DNA from: Phoenix dactylifera
Lineage: Eukaryota > Streptophyta > Magnoliopsida > Arecales > Arecaceae
Direction: 5' to 3'
Assembly: GCF_009389715.1 (NCBI RefSeq)
Contig: NC_052393.1
Coordinates: 2,852,001-2,916,000 of the forward strand
DNA length: 64,000 bases
Position 1 is the first letter of the stretch. Every line of letters begins with the position of its first letter. A program made the position numbers and the translations under genes. Of the stretch, positions 1-12,418 are shown piece after piece. The notes under the pieces are model-generated. The model had not been told where the DNA came from, ran no database searches, and worked only from the letters and a program-made list of their open reading frames with translations.

Positions 1-3000
1 GGAAGTGGAGTCAGCCTTGTCCTTAGGGTTCCCTTTAATTCTTATAGACAATTTCAATTGTATAGTAAATGTCGATGATAAGAAAGGAGTAAAGCCCTTT
101 CTAGTGGACTGTGAAATTAGGGAGTTCAGATCCTTTCTTCAGTGCACTGGCTTGATTGATTTGGGATATAATGGCCCGAAGTTTACTTGGTGCAATAATA
201 GGCTAAGCTTGGCCAGATTCTGGGAACGGCTTGACAGGGCTTTCGCTTCATATGACTAGCTGAATCTCTATCTAGAGTCTAGAGTATCCCACCTTACCAG
301 GTTTGCCTCGGACCACTTCCCCATTCTACTTACTGTATCACAAAGCAACATTCAGAAGCCAGTGCCTCTTCAGTTTGAGAAAATGTGGCTGCATTGTGAT
401 GGTATACATGATGTTGTGCATCAAGCGTGACAGATGTGAGGGTAATCATTCTCTGGGGATCAAACTATCATTACTTTTACATAATACATGGAAAGCTATT
501 ATGAGGTCGAAGCATCAAGTGGGTAATATATTCTAGAGGGGCCAGCAATTATATGACCAAATCTACCACCTTCAAATGTTGGAATCACAATAAGGTAAGC
601 TCACTGAGCTGCAACACATATCGCTTCGGACTTAAGATAGAAACCTCTATATGCAAAAGATGTTGTGGCGGCAGAAGTCCCAAGCAACTGGTTGAAGATC
701 CAACTGAAATCACAAGGTTGCACAATAACCAAGGTGAATTGGTTGAAGATCCAACTGAAATCGGCAACTTACTATTGCAGCATTTTCAACAATGATGGGC
801 TATACGTTGGAGGTGCAAGAAATGGATGTCGTTGTGGTATCACCAGTGATTTCAGAGGATCAAATTAAACAATGATTTGACAAAGAGGTGAGTGTGGAGG
901 AATTGAAGAAGCCATTAAGGGATGGCTACCCAGCATTCTTCTTTCATAAATTCTGGTACTTAGTTGAAAAGGATGTAATTCTTGCCATTCAATATTTTTT
1001 GACCATGCTATGATGTCTGAGTCATGGAAACAAACATACATACCTCTTATTCCAAAGAAGAGCAATCCAATAGAGGTTACTGATTATTGACCAATCAGCC
1101 TGCGCAATATAGTCTATAAAATTGTGGCAAAGGTCCTAGTGAACAGATTGAAGCCTCTACTACCTACCATGATTTCGGCAGAGCAAGAAGCTTTTATTCA
1201 GGGATGAAGTATAACAGGCGATATTCTACTGGCCTGAGAAGTTATGCATACTCTTGATGAGGCACCCCCTACCAGAGGTCTAGTACTGATGAAGCTAGAT
1301 ATGGATTTCACTCCAAATTCATTCTTTGGTTGCATGCATGCATACTGAATTCTCGATATGCACTTCTTGTGAATGGGTTTCCAAGACAATGATTTCGGCC
1401 ATCTAGAGGATTACGTCAAGGATGTCCACTGTCCCTTACCTATTTATTCTCTGATCTGAAGTTCTATCCAACTTCATTATGAAGTGCAGAGAAACATCCT
1501 CAAAGCTTACATACTAGCAAGAGGCGGTCCAATAGTATCGCATATCCTGTCTGCAGATGACTGTTTATTAATTGGTATCCAAAGCCAAGATTCAGGATGT
1601 GGGCCGTCTCAAAGCCATTGTGGATGCTTATTGTGCTGTGTGAGTCTAGGCAATCAATGTATCAAAATGCCAAATAATGATAAGCCCAGCTACCCCAAGA
1701 TCAACCAAAAACCAAATCCGGAGACTTTTGCCCATGACCGAGCAACAAGAAGTTTGGAAATATCTTGGCATCCCTTTGTCTGGAGGACCACTAAGCTCGA
1801 GGGCGCCTTCACATCTCTGGAAGAAAAGGTGATGGCGAGAATTGCAAACCAACTTTACTCCAGTCGGTTTTATCATCTTTACCTCTCTATTGTCTATCTT
1901 GCATTAATGTACCTACGGGCTTCATCAATAGACTAGAGAGGCAGTATCGAGCTTTTTCTTTGGGGCCATGACTCCACTCTGAAAGGTCTGCATCTCATTG
2001 CATGGGAAAGCAAATGCAAGTCGAAAGTTCAGGGTGGGATTGGAATTGCATCTCTTCATAATGGGAGGCGAGCTTGCTTATGTAAGCTTGCGGCACAAAT
2101 TTCTAATTAATCCCAATACTCTTCGGGCTAAGGTCGCTATGGCTAAGTATCATTTCACTGGTTCTTGGTCATCCTATTCCAAACCTCGGCGCTGAAGAAA
2201 ATATGTGAGAGTGGAGTCACCATACAGCATCAATTTACGTGGCTCGTTGGGAATGGCCAGTCAATCAATGTCCTAAGGGCTAAGAGAGCCATGGATATCT
2301 AACCTTTCTCTCAATCAGTGGCCAACCTTTATCAACATGAATGCCCAACTAGAAGATCTACAAGTCAGTAACTTGATGTCATCATCTGGGGGCTGGAATG
2401 TGGGCATGCTTTCAGACCTTTTCTCAACTGAAGTGATGAACAAGATATATATGCTGCATGCCGGTAGCGCTTACAAACTGGTCTGGTCAGTTAACTTGGG
2501 GGCCAAGTACTAGAACTACTCATATTCGATGGCGGACCACTGTAGAGGAAAGAGAGAAAAATGAAGAAAAAAGAAAGGAGAAAGAAGAAGAGGTTATAGA
2601 GACGCAGGAAGAAAAGGTTATAGAGATGCAAGAAGAAAAGGGGAGGAGGAGGAGGAAGAAGAAGAAGCAGAAAGGAGGCTAGGATTTTTTATTCAATCAT
2701 TCAATTTTTCAATTCATGAGCGGGGTGGTCCTTATATAGGCCTGACATCATGAACAGGCTTCCATGCAAAGATCTATTCACTAGAAGGGGAATTATGGAG
2801 GGAGGAAACAACTATTGTGACCTATGAAATGATGTGCTTGAGGACAGCAATCATGTGGTTGGAACCTTAAAAGGTGAACTTTGATCCTGCCGTGACGCTT
2901 AGATAAAGCGGCTGCTGGATTTTTCATCAGAAATGGTGAAGGCCAATTAGTTAGAGCTGGTGGTAAGAGGAATGTATTTAGATGGGAGTATCACTCACAG

Positions 3001-3010
3001 GTGGTTTGTA
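1..3010 (+). mobile_element. Degenerate LINE (non-LTR retrotransposon)
   Basis: This is a decayed plant LINE (L1-type) read on the plus strand. Positions 5-259 encode the end of the endonuclease domain, recognisable from GPKFTWCNNR followed by RFWERLDRAF. Around 1020-1260 the reverse transcriptase can be followed through stops and frameshifts (YIPLIPKKSN, then ISLRNIVYKIVAKVLVNRLK). Near 1538-1575 the catalytic block survives as SADDCLLIG, where intact elements usually have FADD. At 2905-2970 the reading AAAGFFIRNGEGQLVRAGG matches the start of the RNase H-like domain these LINEs carry. Many in-frame stops and a GAA-rich low-complexity stretch at about 2540-2675 show that it is dead. The 5' end lies outside the window, and no poly(A) tail or target-site duplication was identified. 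Confidence 0.85.
694..765. repeat. Short direct duplication inside the LINE
   Basis: A segment reading TTGGTTGAAGATCCAACTGA occurs twice about 50 bases apart. It looks like a local duplication within decaying LINE sequence, with no evident function. Confidence 0.6.
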
Positions 3011-4296
3011 ACAGGTGTGAACTGGTATGTAGACTGTTTGTCATATATTAATGGTAAGCTTCTGCTCCTTCCGTTACCAAAAAAAAGATTTTAGTGTTGG
3101 AATATATTTGGATGAAGAATTAAGAGGTGAAAGAAAGGGATTGCTCGTGATGAAGCCTAGAGAAACAGAAAGGTACATAATTGTTTCTGTGCTCTCTTTC
3201 TTCTTTCCTAAATGGGAGGTTATTGATGCAATTTTCCTAATATAATTGATGATTTTTTTTAATTATTATTATGCTTATTAGAAACTACCCTAAAAAATGG
3301 AGATTGGTGGAAATCTAAATCAGGTGTGGATGTCTTGTGTTTAGGAAAGCTTTTTTTTTTTGAAAAAAAAATCCTCAGACAATTCTAATTTTTTTTCTTC
3401 ACTAAATGATTCTTCAAATTATCCTTTTAATTCAATGTATCAAGAAATATTCAATTACTCCATGTATTATTTACAAATTATTGACGGCCATTTCAAATGA
3501 ATATATACAAATTGTAAGCACTACTGTTATTATATACCGTCGACAGCGTTCCTTTTCCATCATTTTTCTGTGTTCGACTTCTCCCAAATTTGATTTCATG
3601 TGAGCAACCAAAAGATTATTCAACAACCTTACATTTTTTTTAATCTTTTATTGATTTTCAATTGACAAATCCTGAAGTTTTTCAAACTTCTGAATTTTTT
3701 TTGTTGTTGTTGTTGTTTTTGTAAGAGTTCCAATGCAGTTGGGTATACCATATCCATATGTCCAATGTAGAAATCAATAGATGGGGGGAGTGAAAAGAAG
3801 AGAAGGACACACAGCTCTTTGTAGCCCAATGTCCTGTATGGATACATAAATAAAGAAACAAGCTTCTATCTGCTGGGTTCCCCTCCTACTCTAGATTCTA
3901 GAGTGCTCGTGAATCCTCCACTTTTGAGGGTTTGTCCCTTGCATGATAGAAAGAGGGATTTTAGGGCTTGAGGAAAGGGAAGAAGGAAAGGAAAGAGAAA
4001 GCCAGTGCCTAGTAAATGCGTAGGCCGTTCAATGATTGGTCCCTCATTTCAGTGAGACATAGCTATAGGCAGGACACCTGAACCGCCCAGAATCTATCCT
4101 TTGGAGCCATCGGCCATGCGTCTATCACAACGTGGGAATTCGAGATCAGAAGAGATTTAGAGCAAAGTGCACTATGCCGTGGTCCTACCAAATTCTCTGC
4201 ATTTTTAGCTCGATGGATGGAGTCTAAAGAGCATAAACTGCAATCCTGTTTTTCCGGTTAAGCTCCTTGTAATTCAAAAATAAGATATATTTACAG
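3011..4296. other. AT-rich intergenic stretch, nothing recognised
   Basis: The stretch contains homopolymer runs and short unconvincing reading frames. I see no splice-consistent exon, RNA gene or repeat boundary. Confidence 0.5.
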
Positions 4297-4661
4297 CTCA
4301 TTTGGTTTACAGAAATATTTTTGTTCTGAAAAACTGATATCTAGATATATAATGTCTGAGAAAATGGCTTTTGCATGTTTAGTTTACCATAAGAAAGTAG
4401 CGGGTTTATATTTAGTTAAGCATCTACTTTCTAAGAAAGATTGCATAAAATATACGTTATGCTTTTAATAAAGAAAGACCTTACCCAGTCCTATCTAAAA
4501 GCTTTAGAATATTTTTGAAAAAAAAATAATTTCCAACCAATGAAAATTGAACTTTTCCATATCCCACATGATTTTTTTTTCTCATGAAATGTGGGAATCT
4601 TATTCTACTTTTTATTTTAAAAATTTCAACCAAATATGAAGCATTTTATGAACCAAATGAG
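4297..4661. mobile_element. Candidate MITE with short terminal inverted repeats
   Basis: The left end CTCATTTGGTT is matched by AACCAAATGAG at the right end, about 365 bases apart, around AT-rich non-coding DNA. This is the usual form of a miniature inverted-repeat element. The target-site duplication is not clear, so the superfamily is left open. Confidence 0.45.
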
Positions 4662-7600
4662 TCCTAAGAGTTATTATCTATATATTATCCTTTCATCAAA
4701 CCATAAAATTAACAAAATATATCCATGTTCCCATTAGTTAGTGTTTCAAAATTCTGTAGCAAGTTCCTCCAAGGAATAAAACATTAATTTACACATGGTT
4801 CACATTAAATTGAAACTCCAATATTAAAATTTTAATCTTCAAGGTCTCATAATGTGATTCACGGAGCCTACTATTGAAATGGGAGGAGTTGTGCAGGATA
4901 AGAGGATCGAGCAGGCAGGCAGCTTAATAAAGTTGAACCTGCTGTTCCATTCACATTCTCTTTAGCCAGCAAAATTTAGCAAAAGCATTGCTCTACCAAC
5001 CTCCAGATCACATCCATGGGTTCTAAATGAGACTTCTATGCGTAGCAAAATGATGATGCTCTTGTTCTACATTTTCCAATCCACAAGGAAATGATCAACC
5101 GGCACAATTCCAAGCATTGTTCATTGGATCAAATTGGCATTGCAACTTGACCATTCCTTGTACCTAGAGTAGTGATTCTCATTTATCTTCTTAAACCACG
5201 ATCCTGTAATAATTCTTTGATTGCCAGAGAACTTATAAGCACTGTGTATTCCAGTTGCTGGTGCTGAATAACTTTGAGTTGGATAGAACTGGAATTAAAC
5301 AACACTCAGTTATACTGACAGTGAAATCACACGGTGCATGCTTATTAAGCTTGTTCATGTACTTATAATAATGGTTACGAAAAATAGATGATCACTAAAT
5401 GCCATAATCGTTGTTAATGTCTATCATTGATGGCAACATCTTTTGTCAAAAGACAACTATTTAAATATGAGAATTACAATTCAGTTACTATCAAACCAAC
5501 AAAAACAAAATAGACAGACCCGTCAAGATCATGAAGTTTACAAATAAAATGAGAACAAATGGAATACCCTGCCATACAAGGGAAGTGAAATAATTAAAAA
5601 AAAAAAAAACTTTGAAAATCATCAACACAAGATACAGCATGTCAGTGTTTACCTAAAGCCCATGGATAAAGAGAGAATCTAGGGGAGGGGTCATCTCCTA
5701 TCTATTTTATCGAAGGTCTGTGGACTCTAGGAGAATCAGACATCAATGTCAAATCACTTTACGTATAATTAGCATAGAAAAAGAAAAAAAAGTTACTTAA
5801 CGACCAATTTGTCTTGTTGCTCCCATTAAGCCCAAGACCAGTCCTATAATTTAAGCTAGGAAGTGATGAAGCTCACAGTTCTCAGCCAACTCCGGCCAAC
5901 AACAAAATCAGCAAATATTACTTTACAAGTCTAAATTACCAAAGCTCAGTGGCTACATAATGCGAAAAGTCCACAAGTTTATGCAAATCCTTACATTGCT
6001 TAAAGATGATCACGGAAAGTTCACAAGAGCAAGAGTATCTGGTCAGTAGGCCCAGCCATATGTCCATATGCACACAAAGGTCAACAGCTAGGGGACAAGA
6101 AGTAGCCCACATTGTCAATCTGAACACCTCAGCCCATCCATAGTTATCCTTGAACTTAGAGGCTCCATCTTTTCCCATGTTTCTATGAATGAATGACCTG
6201 AGTACGAGCCTGTGAGATTATAGTTTTTCTTACTTGCCACAGGTGTACCATAAGTTCATCCCAGTAGCAAGATCAGTAAATCCAAGTGCTTTTATCATTG
6301 GAGATGTCTCAAACAGCTATGTTCCTATGTGTAGCTTATGGCCATGTCCTCTCTTTTGGGCGAACACAGTTATCGTGAATGATGATGGTGTGGAGTCTCA
6401 GAACAGAGCCATGTTTGGACATCGTTCTATGAGAAGATAATGGATGTGCAGTGGAGGAAGACAGAGAAAAAGACCTGTCAGAGATCAACTCAATGATTCC
6501 CCCCTTTGCACACTCGTGAACCTCTTTTTGGGAGGACACCTTGTTAATCTCAACACTGGGGAGGGGTTAAAGATGGGCCTCACAAGGTGCTGTGCGGCTG
6601 CTCCCTCCCCAAGTGTTTCCAATGATCGTATGGTGGTGTGCGGCTGCTCCCTCCCCAATGATACATGGCATGGGCTCTCATAAAACTTTCTCCATAGCTG
6701 TGGCTTTTCTCTTGTAATGCCAGAAAGGTGACTGCTTTTAAAACACAATAAGAGCTCCATGTGACAACTTGGGCGAAGACCAGTGAGTCAGAAGAATCTA
6801 AAGAGAGTGCAGTTTCTTGCTGGCATCTAAATGTCTGTGGATATTTAAATGACTCTGCCACTTATCTGTATACCCAAGTCTAGGCTTGGCTTCTTTGTGA
6901 AAGTTACTTTCCCCTCAGCATTTGCAGAGCTTGTTGAGAGCTCTGGCATCCAGAAAGTCCTCAGGGATCTCTTGGCACCATTCAAAGGCTCTCTCTCTCT
7001 CTCGGTGCACCTTCTACATCCACTGGAAGCAAGCACTTATCGAGAACAAGACCACTGATGACAATGGACGGTGACAAAAGGACTCATAAAAGCTAATCCC
7101 TGGAAGGGACTAGCTGCTACATGGTTACAGTGCTCGGGCCATCTTTGTGATGGAGGATCTCACAAAGAAAAGTCAATCCCATGAACTGTGAAGATAACCT
7201 TCAATAAAATCATTATGTTTCCAGGGAGAACCTCAGCATTCCACTATACTTTTGATGAAAGGCACATAAAAGGGCAACACCAAAGTGGAAGTGAGACACT
7301 ACTTCGAGAACTAAATCCACTAGAACCACGGTGGGAGATAACCCTAACCTTTTTGAAAAGCATGAACTCCAATACCAGCTCGTCAAAAGGCCCTTTTTCC
7401 TTTAAAAATTTATTTATGTGCCTTCTAGAGTTCTATTCTTTCAGCCTACAATGCCCTTTCGATACTCCAGTAAGCACAATTCGCAGAGGAGGAGGAGGAG
7501 GAGGCAAGAAAGGGAGTTTCAGAGGGTCAACCAATGAACCTGTATGCACCCAGAAACTATAGACAGAGCGACCCTATGTCTGACTGGAAGAAAGCCAAGT

Positions 7601-8024
7601 GGAAAAAACATCTCAGCATCCTTATCCAAGAAGCTGAATTCAAACCATTTAATAAACAAGAATAAGAAGCCCTTCTTCCTGTCAGTTGTCATCCTGCACT
7701 AACCCTAAGTTGAAAGGAAATCACAGTGGCAATGCAAAAGCTGCCTGCCTGCCTGCCTGCCTGGCCACTTTGCACATGCTAGGGCTTTAGTTGGGGTCAG
7801 GTAAAGTGCACAATGTTCAGATATCAGTTGCAAATAGACAGCATCAAGCTATAGGCCCTCACAGTTCAGAGGAGACTGCTGTTGGTCGCAACCTGGCCTA
7901 GAAGAACCTAGCTGAAGTCAAGGATATAATCCAAATGGTTCAATGAATCATCATATTCTTTCCATTATGGCATGAGTAAGTAGGTGTACACAGCATATCG
8001 CCGTGTTGAAACAAGAGTACCGAT
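4662..8024. other. Intergenic DNA without a recognisable gene
   Basis: The region holds many short overlapping frames on both strands but none I can place in a family. A local imperfect duplication (TGCGGCTGCTCCCTCCCCAA twice, 6593-6656), a GCCT tetranucleotide run at about 7743-7762 and a GGA run near 7490-7502 are visible. A frame at 6234-6440 preceded by a good splice acceptor was considered as an exon but not supported. Confidence 0.5.
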
Positions 8025-8029
8025 GCTTT

Positions 8030-10117
8030 TGTCACGCCCAGAACCCAGCACCCGGGTCCGGCACGCGACCGGCCGCATGAGCTCTAGAGCAGTACCCTAA
8101 AGATCATGCAAGGCCTATGATTAACAAAAATTTCAATAAATCCATAAGAAATTGATAATTCAAATAGACAAATCCGACACGTCCAAATAAACAAATTAGT
8201 TCAATTATAAGATCTTCTAATGTTCATCAACATCAAAGAAGGATAAACAACTAACTAACTAATGACTCTGCTACTTGCACTCTGCGCCCATCCCATCCAA
8301 ATCTATGCATCCTGCAACTCTGGTAAAGAAAAAGAAGAAAGGGGTGAGCTTTACAGCCCAGTAAGAATCCCTACACATCCAAACCAACACAATAATAATA
8401 TGAATTCGAAAACCATGACAAATCAATGCACATATCATAAAATCATATACCGACTATCAAAAGCTCGAATAATCAGTATAAATATGCAAGTCAAATATCA
8501 ACAAAAATCCAGCCACTCATGTGTGATACGTCATACGATATCTCAAAATCTTCAATTAATGTTTTCAATGCTTTTTCTTTCCATTCTCTATTAACTTGAT
8601 CCGGATCAATTATCTTTCCGACTTTGGGCTACATCCCGGTCACGTTTCCGGCCCGTGACGGGGCAATCGATAGTATCACATTTCCGGCCTGTGATGGGGC
8701 AATCGATAGTGTCACATTTCCAGCCTGTGACAGGGCAATCGATAGTATCACATTTCCAGCCTGTGACGGGGCAATCGATAGTATCACATTTCCAGCCTGT
8801 GACGGGGCAATCGATAATATCACATTTCCAGCCTGTGATGGGGCAATCAATAATAACGAGATAAGCCCAAAGTCCCTGTTCATTTAATCAATTCACAAAC
8901 ACACGTCCATTCCCTTTTCCACTTTATCCGACCTAGACTAACCATGGTCACGTTTCCAGCCCGTGACAGGGCAATCAATATAACATGGTTAATCCATGCC
9001 ACCACATCCATAAATCCAATTATGCAGATATAGGTTATACACATACATGCATCCATTATAATTCCAATCACAAGCCAACACGACCAAAATATAATTTAAT
9101 ATAAACTATTTTTGCTTTGTCTGGATCATAGCATATCAAACATATATATAGTGCAAAATATTTATATCATGTAGGATTGGCGCACAAGGAATCTTACCCT
9201 TTGTTGAAAACTCAAACAAACTAATCACCGTCCTCACGGTGATCTATGAACCGGAATGCACAGGACTCTGCTCAGCGTCCTCTCGTCCAATAGATTGTTC
9301 CCCTACAGAACCAAGTCATTATTAAAATTTATCAAAGATATATGATGATCTAGGACCCCTGTTTAATCCTCTAAAGGGTCCTCTAAAATTTAGCATCCCA
9401 AGACTATCTAGAGTCCTCAAAGCCATGATCTCCCCGGATCCAAATGTAAGAAGGGAACCCAACAACAAAGAATATAATAAGAGGAAATATATAATAAGAG
9501 AAAGGGAGGGGAAAGACCCTCTCTCTTTCTCTCTTCTTTCTTCTTCCCGATGGAAAGGGGAGAAGGAGGTTCGGCCGCCGGTGGCCCACGGCCGGCGACG
9601 CCCCCTGGTCGTCGGCCTGTGGCGGTGTCGGCGGTGCCACGCCCGGCGACGGCCGGCCGGAACGGAAGAGGAGAAGGCTGAACAGAAGCTCGGCTTTTTC
9701 CATCAGTCCGGCGGCTTGCCGGCCGGATTCCAAGGTGACGGTGGTCCAAAGACAAAGGAGAAGGAGGAGACGATGCTTACCTTGACTCCGGCGAGTTCCT
9801 CCGGCGAGATCGGCAGCGAACAACCCAATCTCACGGATCCCCCCTTTTTTTTTTTTCTTTCCTTTTTCTTTTGAACGGCACTTGATTGATGCCCTAGGAT
9901 GAGGAGAAAGGGATCTTTTATAGATGGAGTTTGGTTCAATTTAGGTAAGATTTAATCCCCCTTTTCCCTCTGTTTTTTTTTTTTTCCTCTTGCGGTGGAT
10001 TCGAGAGGAGGAAGATGGGTTTGAAACAGGGGAGGGAGAAGACCCGATCGGGAGTCTCCCTCCACCTTCTCATGGGTCGGATTGTATCCCAAGCCCAATA
10101 AAATGTGGGCTTTTACA
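8030..10117 (-). repeat. 3' LTR of the Gypsy element
   Basis: This 2,088-bp copy begins TGTCACGCCC and ends GGGCTTTTACA on the plus strand, so on the element's own strand it runs from TGTAAAAGCCC to GGGCGTGACA. It contains a GC-rich block at about 9540-9800 that is open in several frames on both strands. The reading is low-complexity and matches nothing I recognise, so I do not call it a gene. Confidence 0.95.
8636..8866. repeat. 36-bp minisatellite inside the 3' LTR
   Basis: About six tandem copies of a 36-bp unit, each with CACATTTCC(A/G)GCCTGTGA followed by a run like GGGGCAATCGATA. An isolated further copy lies at about 8946-8985. Each unit carries GTCAC or TCACA facing GTGAC or TGTGA, so every copy can form a small hairpin. 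Because the unit is a multiple of three, it also reads as a repeated 12-residue peptide (TFPACDGAIDSI), which is incidental. Confidence 0.9.
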
Positions 10118-10745
10118 TTCTCCCCCCCTAAAAAAAATAATTTCGTCCTCGAAATTAGCATACTTGAGGTTTCAAATAGTTGCGGATGCTTGACCTTCAT
10201 CTCCTCTTCTACCTCCCAAGTAGCCTCTCTTTCCGAATGATTGTTTCATTGTACCTTCATAAAAGGAATGGTTCGATGCCGTAGTACCTGATCTTTTCAG
10301 TCCAGGATTTCGTGTTGGGAACTCTTCATAGGTCAAATCCTCATGAAGATGTAATGGCTCATATGCTACCACATGACTCGGGTTTGCGATGTATTTCTTC
10401 AACATTGACACATAAAAAACATTGTGCACACTGGATAAAGCCGGTGATAAAGTCAGTTGATATGCCACCTCTCCAACCTTATCCAAAATCTCAAACGGAC
10501 CAACATACTTAGAGCTCAATTTACCACAAACCCCAAATCTCATCACTCCTTTAGTGGGTGACACTCTCAAGAAAACATGATCCCAAATTTAAAATTTCAG
10601 TTCTCTCCTATTATCAACATAACTCTTTTGACGACTCTGAGCTGTACGAAGTCGTTTTCTGATCACTTGCACCTTATCTATGGTCTATTACACTATCTCT
10701 GGGCCTAATAATTTTCTCTCGCCCACATCATTCCAACAAATAGGA
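10118..10745 (-). pseudogene. Pol 3' remnant: integrase C-terminus and chromodomain
   Basis: Read on the minus strand, about 10745 down to 10570 shows SPICWNDVGERKLLGPEIV and then TAQSRQKSYVDNRRELKF. This is the end of integrase as found in plant chromoviruses. The frame at 10172-10570 continues with VSPTKGVMRFG, GPFEILDKVGEVAYQLTLSP and SSVHNVFYVSMLKKYI, the usual run into the chromodomain. After the proline-rich link a frameshift occurs. The expected chromodomain end (KVKHPQLFE) appears in another frame at about 10200. Stops interrupt the upstream part. The DNA-joining core domain of integrase is absent, so the fragment cannot supply an active enzyme. Placement directly before the 3' LTR is the normal position. 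Confidence 0.9.
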
Positions 10746-12403
10746 GATTCATGTTAAAACATTGCAGGTCTACGCCCAACCAAGTAATCATCAACCGTTA
10801 ATGCTATATTTAAGATGCCCAAGGTTCTTCCAAAACTTGTCAACAATAGAAGAACCCACAGGTGAAAATTACATAGCTACCTCTAGATCATCCATAGAAT
10901 CAACATAGCTACCTCTAGATCATCCATAGAATCAACAACATTCTCCTCTATTAGAAACTAACTCAAGTGTTCCATCATAATACCTTTTAGATCAAATATT
11001 AATGTCCTTAACCTGTTTCAAAATAACTCAAACCACCACACTTCCGCTGCGCACTCTGATTTAATTCATTAAATACTCTAAAACTTCTAAATGATTTATG
11101 CCCGAAAATCACTTTGCACTAGGAGTAAGAAAAATTCAAATTTTAGAACTTTATTTGGGCAGAACCTCCAGATCTCTCTGTCCTCAATTTATGTAGAGTA
11201 TACTTACCATAACTAACTCTTAAACCATTAGTCAAGTTTAAGGTCACTACATGATCTCCACAACTTAGAATCTAAAATATCCAGATTTAATAAACTCTGG
11301 ATTCCTTAGCAATTCAATCACATAATTTAGATTAATCTTTCTTCCAAAAAAAAAGATTTACTTCAAATTCAATGGGTTAGAAGTCATTGAGCCAATATTA
11401 CTATGAATAGAATTAACTCCATTATCCTCCAAATCTTTCTTCACTAAGATTCTTAAAATTTAACATCAATGCTACATGTGATAACTCATATAAGCATCTC
11501 AAAATCGAAATCTCTACTCAATATTGTATTTTACAAAGATTCCTGGTTAGATCATAAATCTAGACTCGCGTTCAAGTTAACACATCCAATAGTCTCCAAC
11601 AATTATGAAAAAAAATTCAGTAGCCCAATCTGAATATACAAATTCAAGTAATTAGAATTTTCCACCAATTTGCATACTAGCCTTAAGAATTTAACCCACC
11701 AATAGAAATACACCTATTTAAAATATCCAAATATGTCAATACCAAATATAATCTCATATACAGATTTAACCTCGAGGAACAATCTGCTTTAATATTATGA
11801 AAAATCGTTCTTAGCTCACTCCAATGCTATGATAGATCCATGCACAAACTCTACTCTAATAATTACCAGCAAAACCAAAAGTGCTATCACATCTACACCC
11901 ATATCATGTTTGAACTTTCAGGTCACTTACACAACATCTAAACATGATATAACCAATATGCCAAGGCTAACCTTCCTTGCCTTAGGTCTAATCCTCTTTT
12001 ATTATGATCAAAGACAATTTATCCAGTCCTTCTATACTTGTAGAATATCAAACCCAATACTTACATTTTATCACAATGCCTAATAATCTTACACCTTAAG
12101 CACTGAATTTAATTATCATGTCGTCCCAAGTGATCATAACCTTAAGCTATGATATATTTCTATCACAATTCCTAGTGATCTTAAACATATGCTCGGATTC
12201 CAATTTTGTCACTATCCCCAATGACCTTAAACCTCAAACTCTAATGCCACTAAGGCCATAGTCCCTAGTGGTCTTAAAGCTTAGATTACAATATCATTCC
12301 TATTACAATCTCAAGTGATTATAAACCAAGGCTCTGATAGTTTTCCTATCATATCCCCACTCACACTCACCTGAACATAAACCCTAAGATACCTTAACCT
12401 TAA
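10746..12403. other. AT-rich interior of the Gypsy element without genes
   Basis: About 1.65 kb where gag, protease and most of pol would be expected, but I recognise none of them in any frame. A 32-bp direct duplication (around ACATAGCTACCTCTAGATCA) lies at 10871-10934. The stretch could be a replacement sequence, as in other non-autonomous LTR elements. Confidence 0.6.
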
Positions 12404-12415
12404 GCTCTGATACCA
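12404..12415 (-). other. Primer-binding site (initiator-Met tRNA)
   Basis: On the minus strand the sequence is TGGTATCAGAGC, the standard primer-binding site complementary to the 3' end of plant initiator-methionine tRNA. It lies three bases inside the 5' LTR, fixing the orientation of the element. Confidence 0.93.
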
Positions 12416-12418
12416 CTC

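Noticed and set aside
6234-6440. Possible exon similar to gamma-carbonic anhydrase (phrase PSAFIIGDV after a good splice acceptor).
   Set aside because: The similarity covers only about nine residues, the rest does not follow the family and no neighbouring exons were found.
8624-8887. Repeated peptide TFPACDGAIDS as a repeat protein.
   Set aside because: It is the translation of a 36-bp minisatellite in an LTR and is equally open in other frames and on the other strand.
9425-9874. Open frames of 112-178 residues in the Gypsy LTRs as candidate genes.
   Set aside because: They lie within LTRs, overlap on both strands, are low-complexity and match no family.
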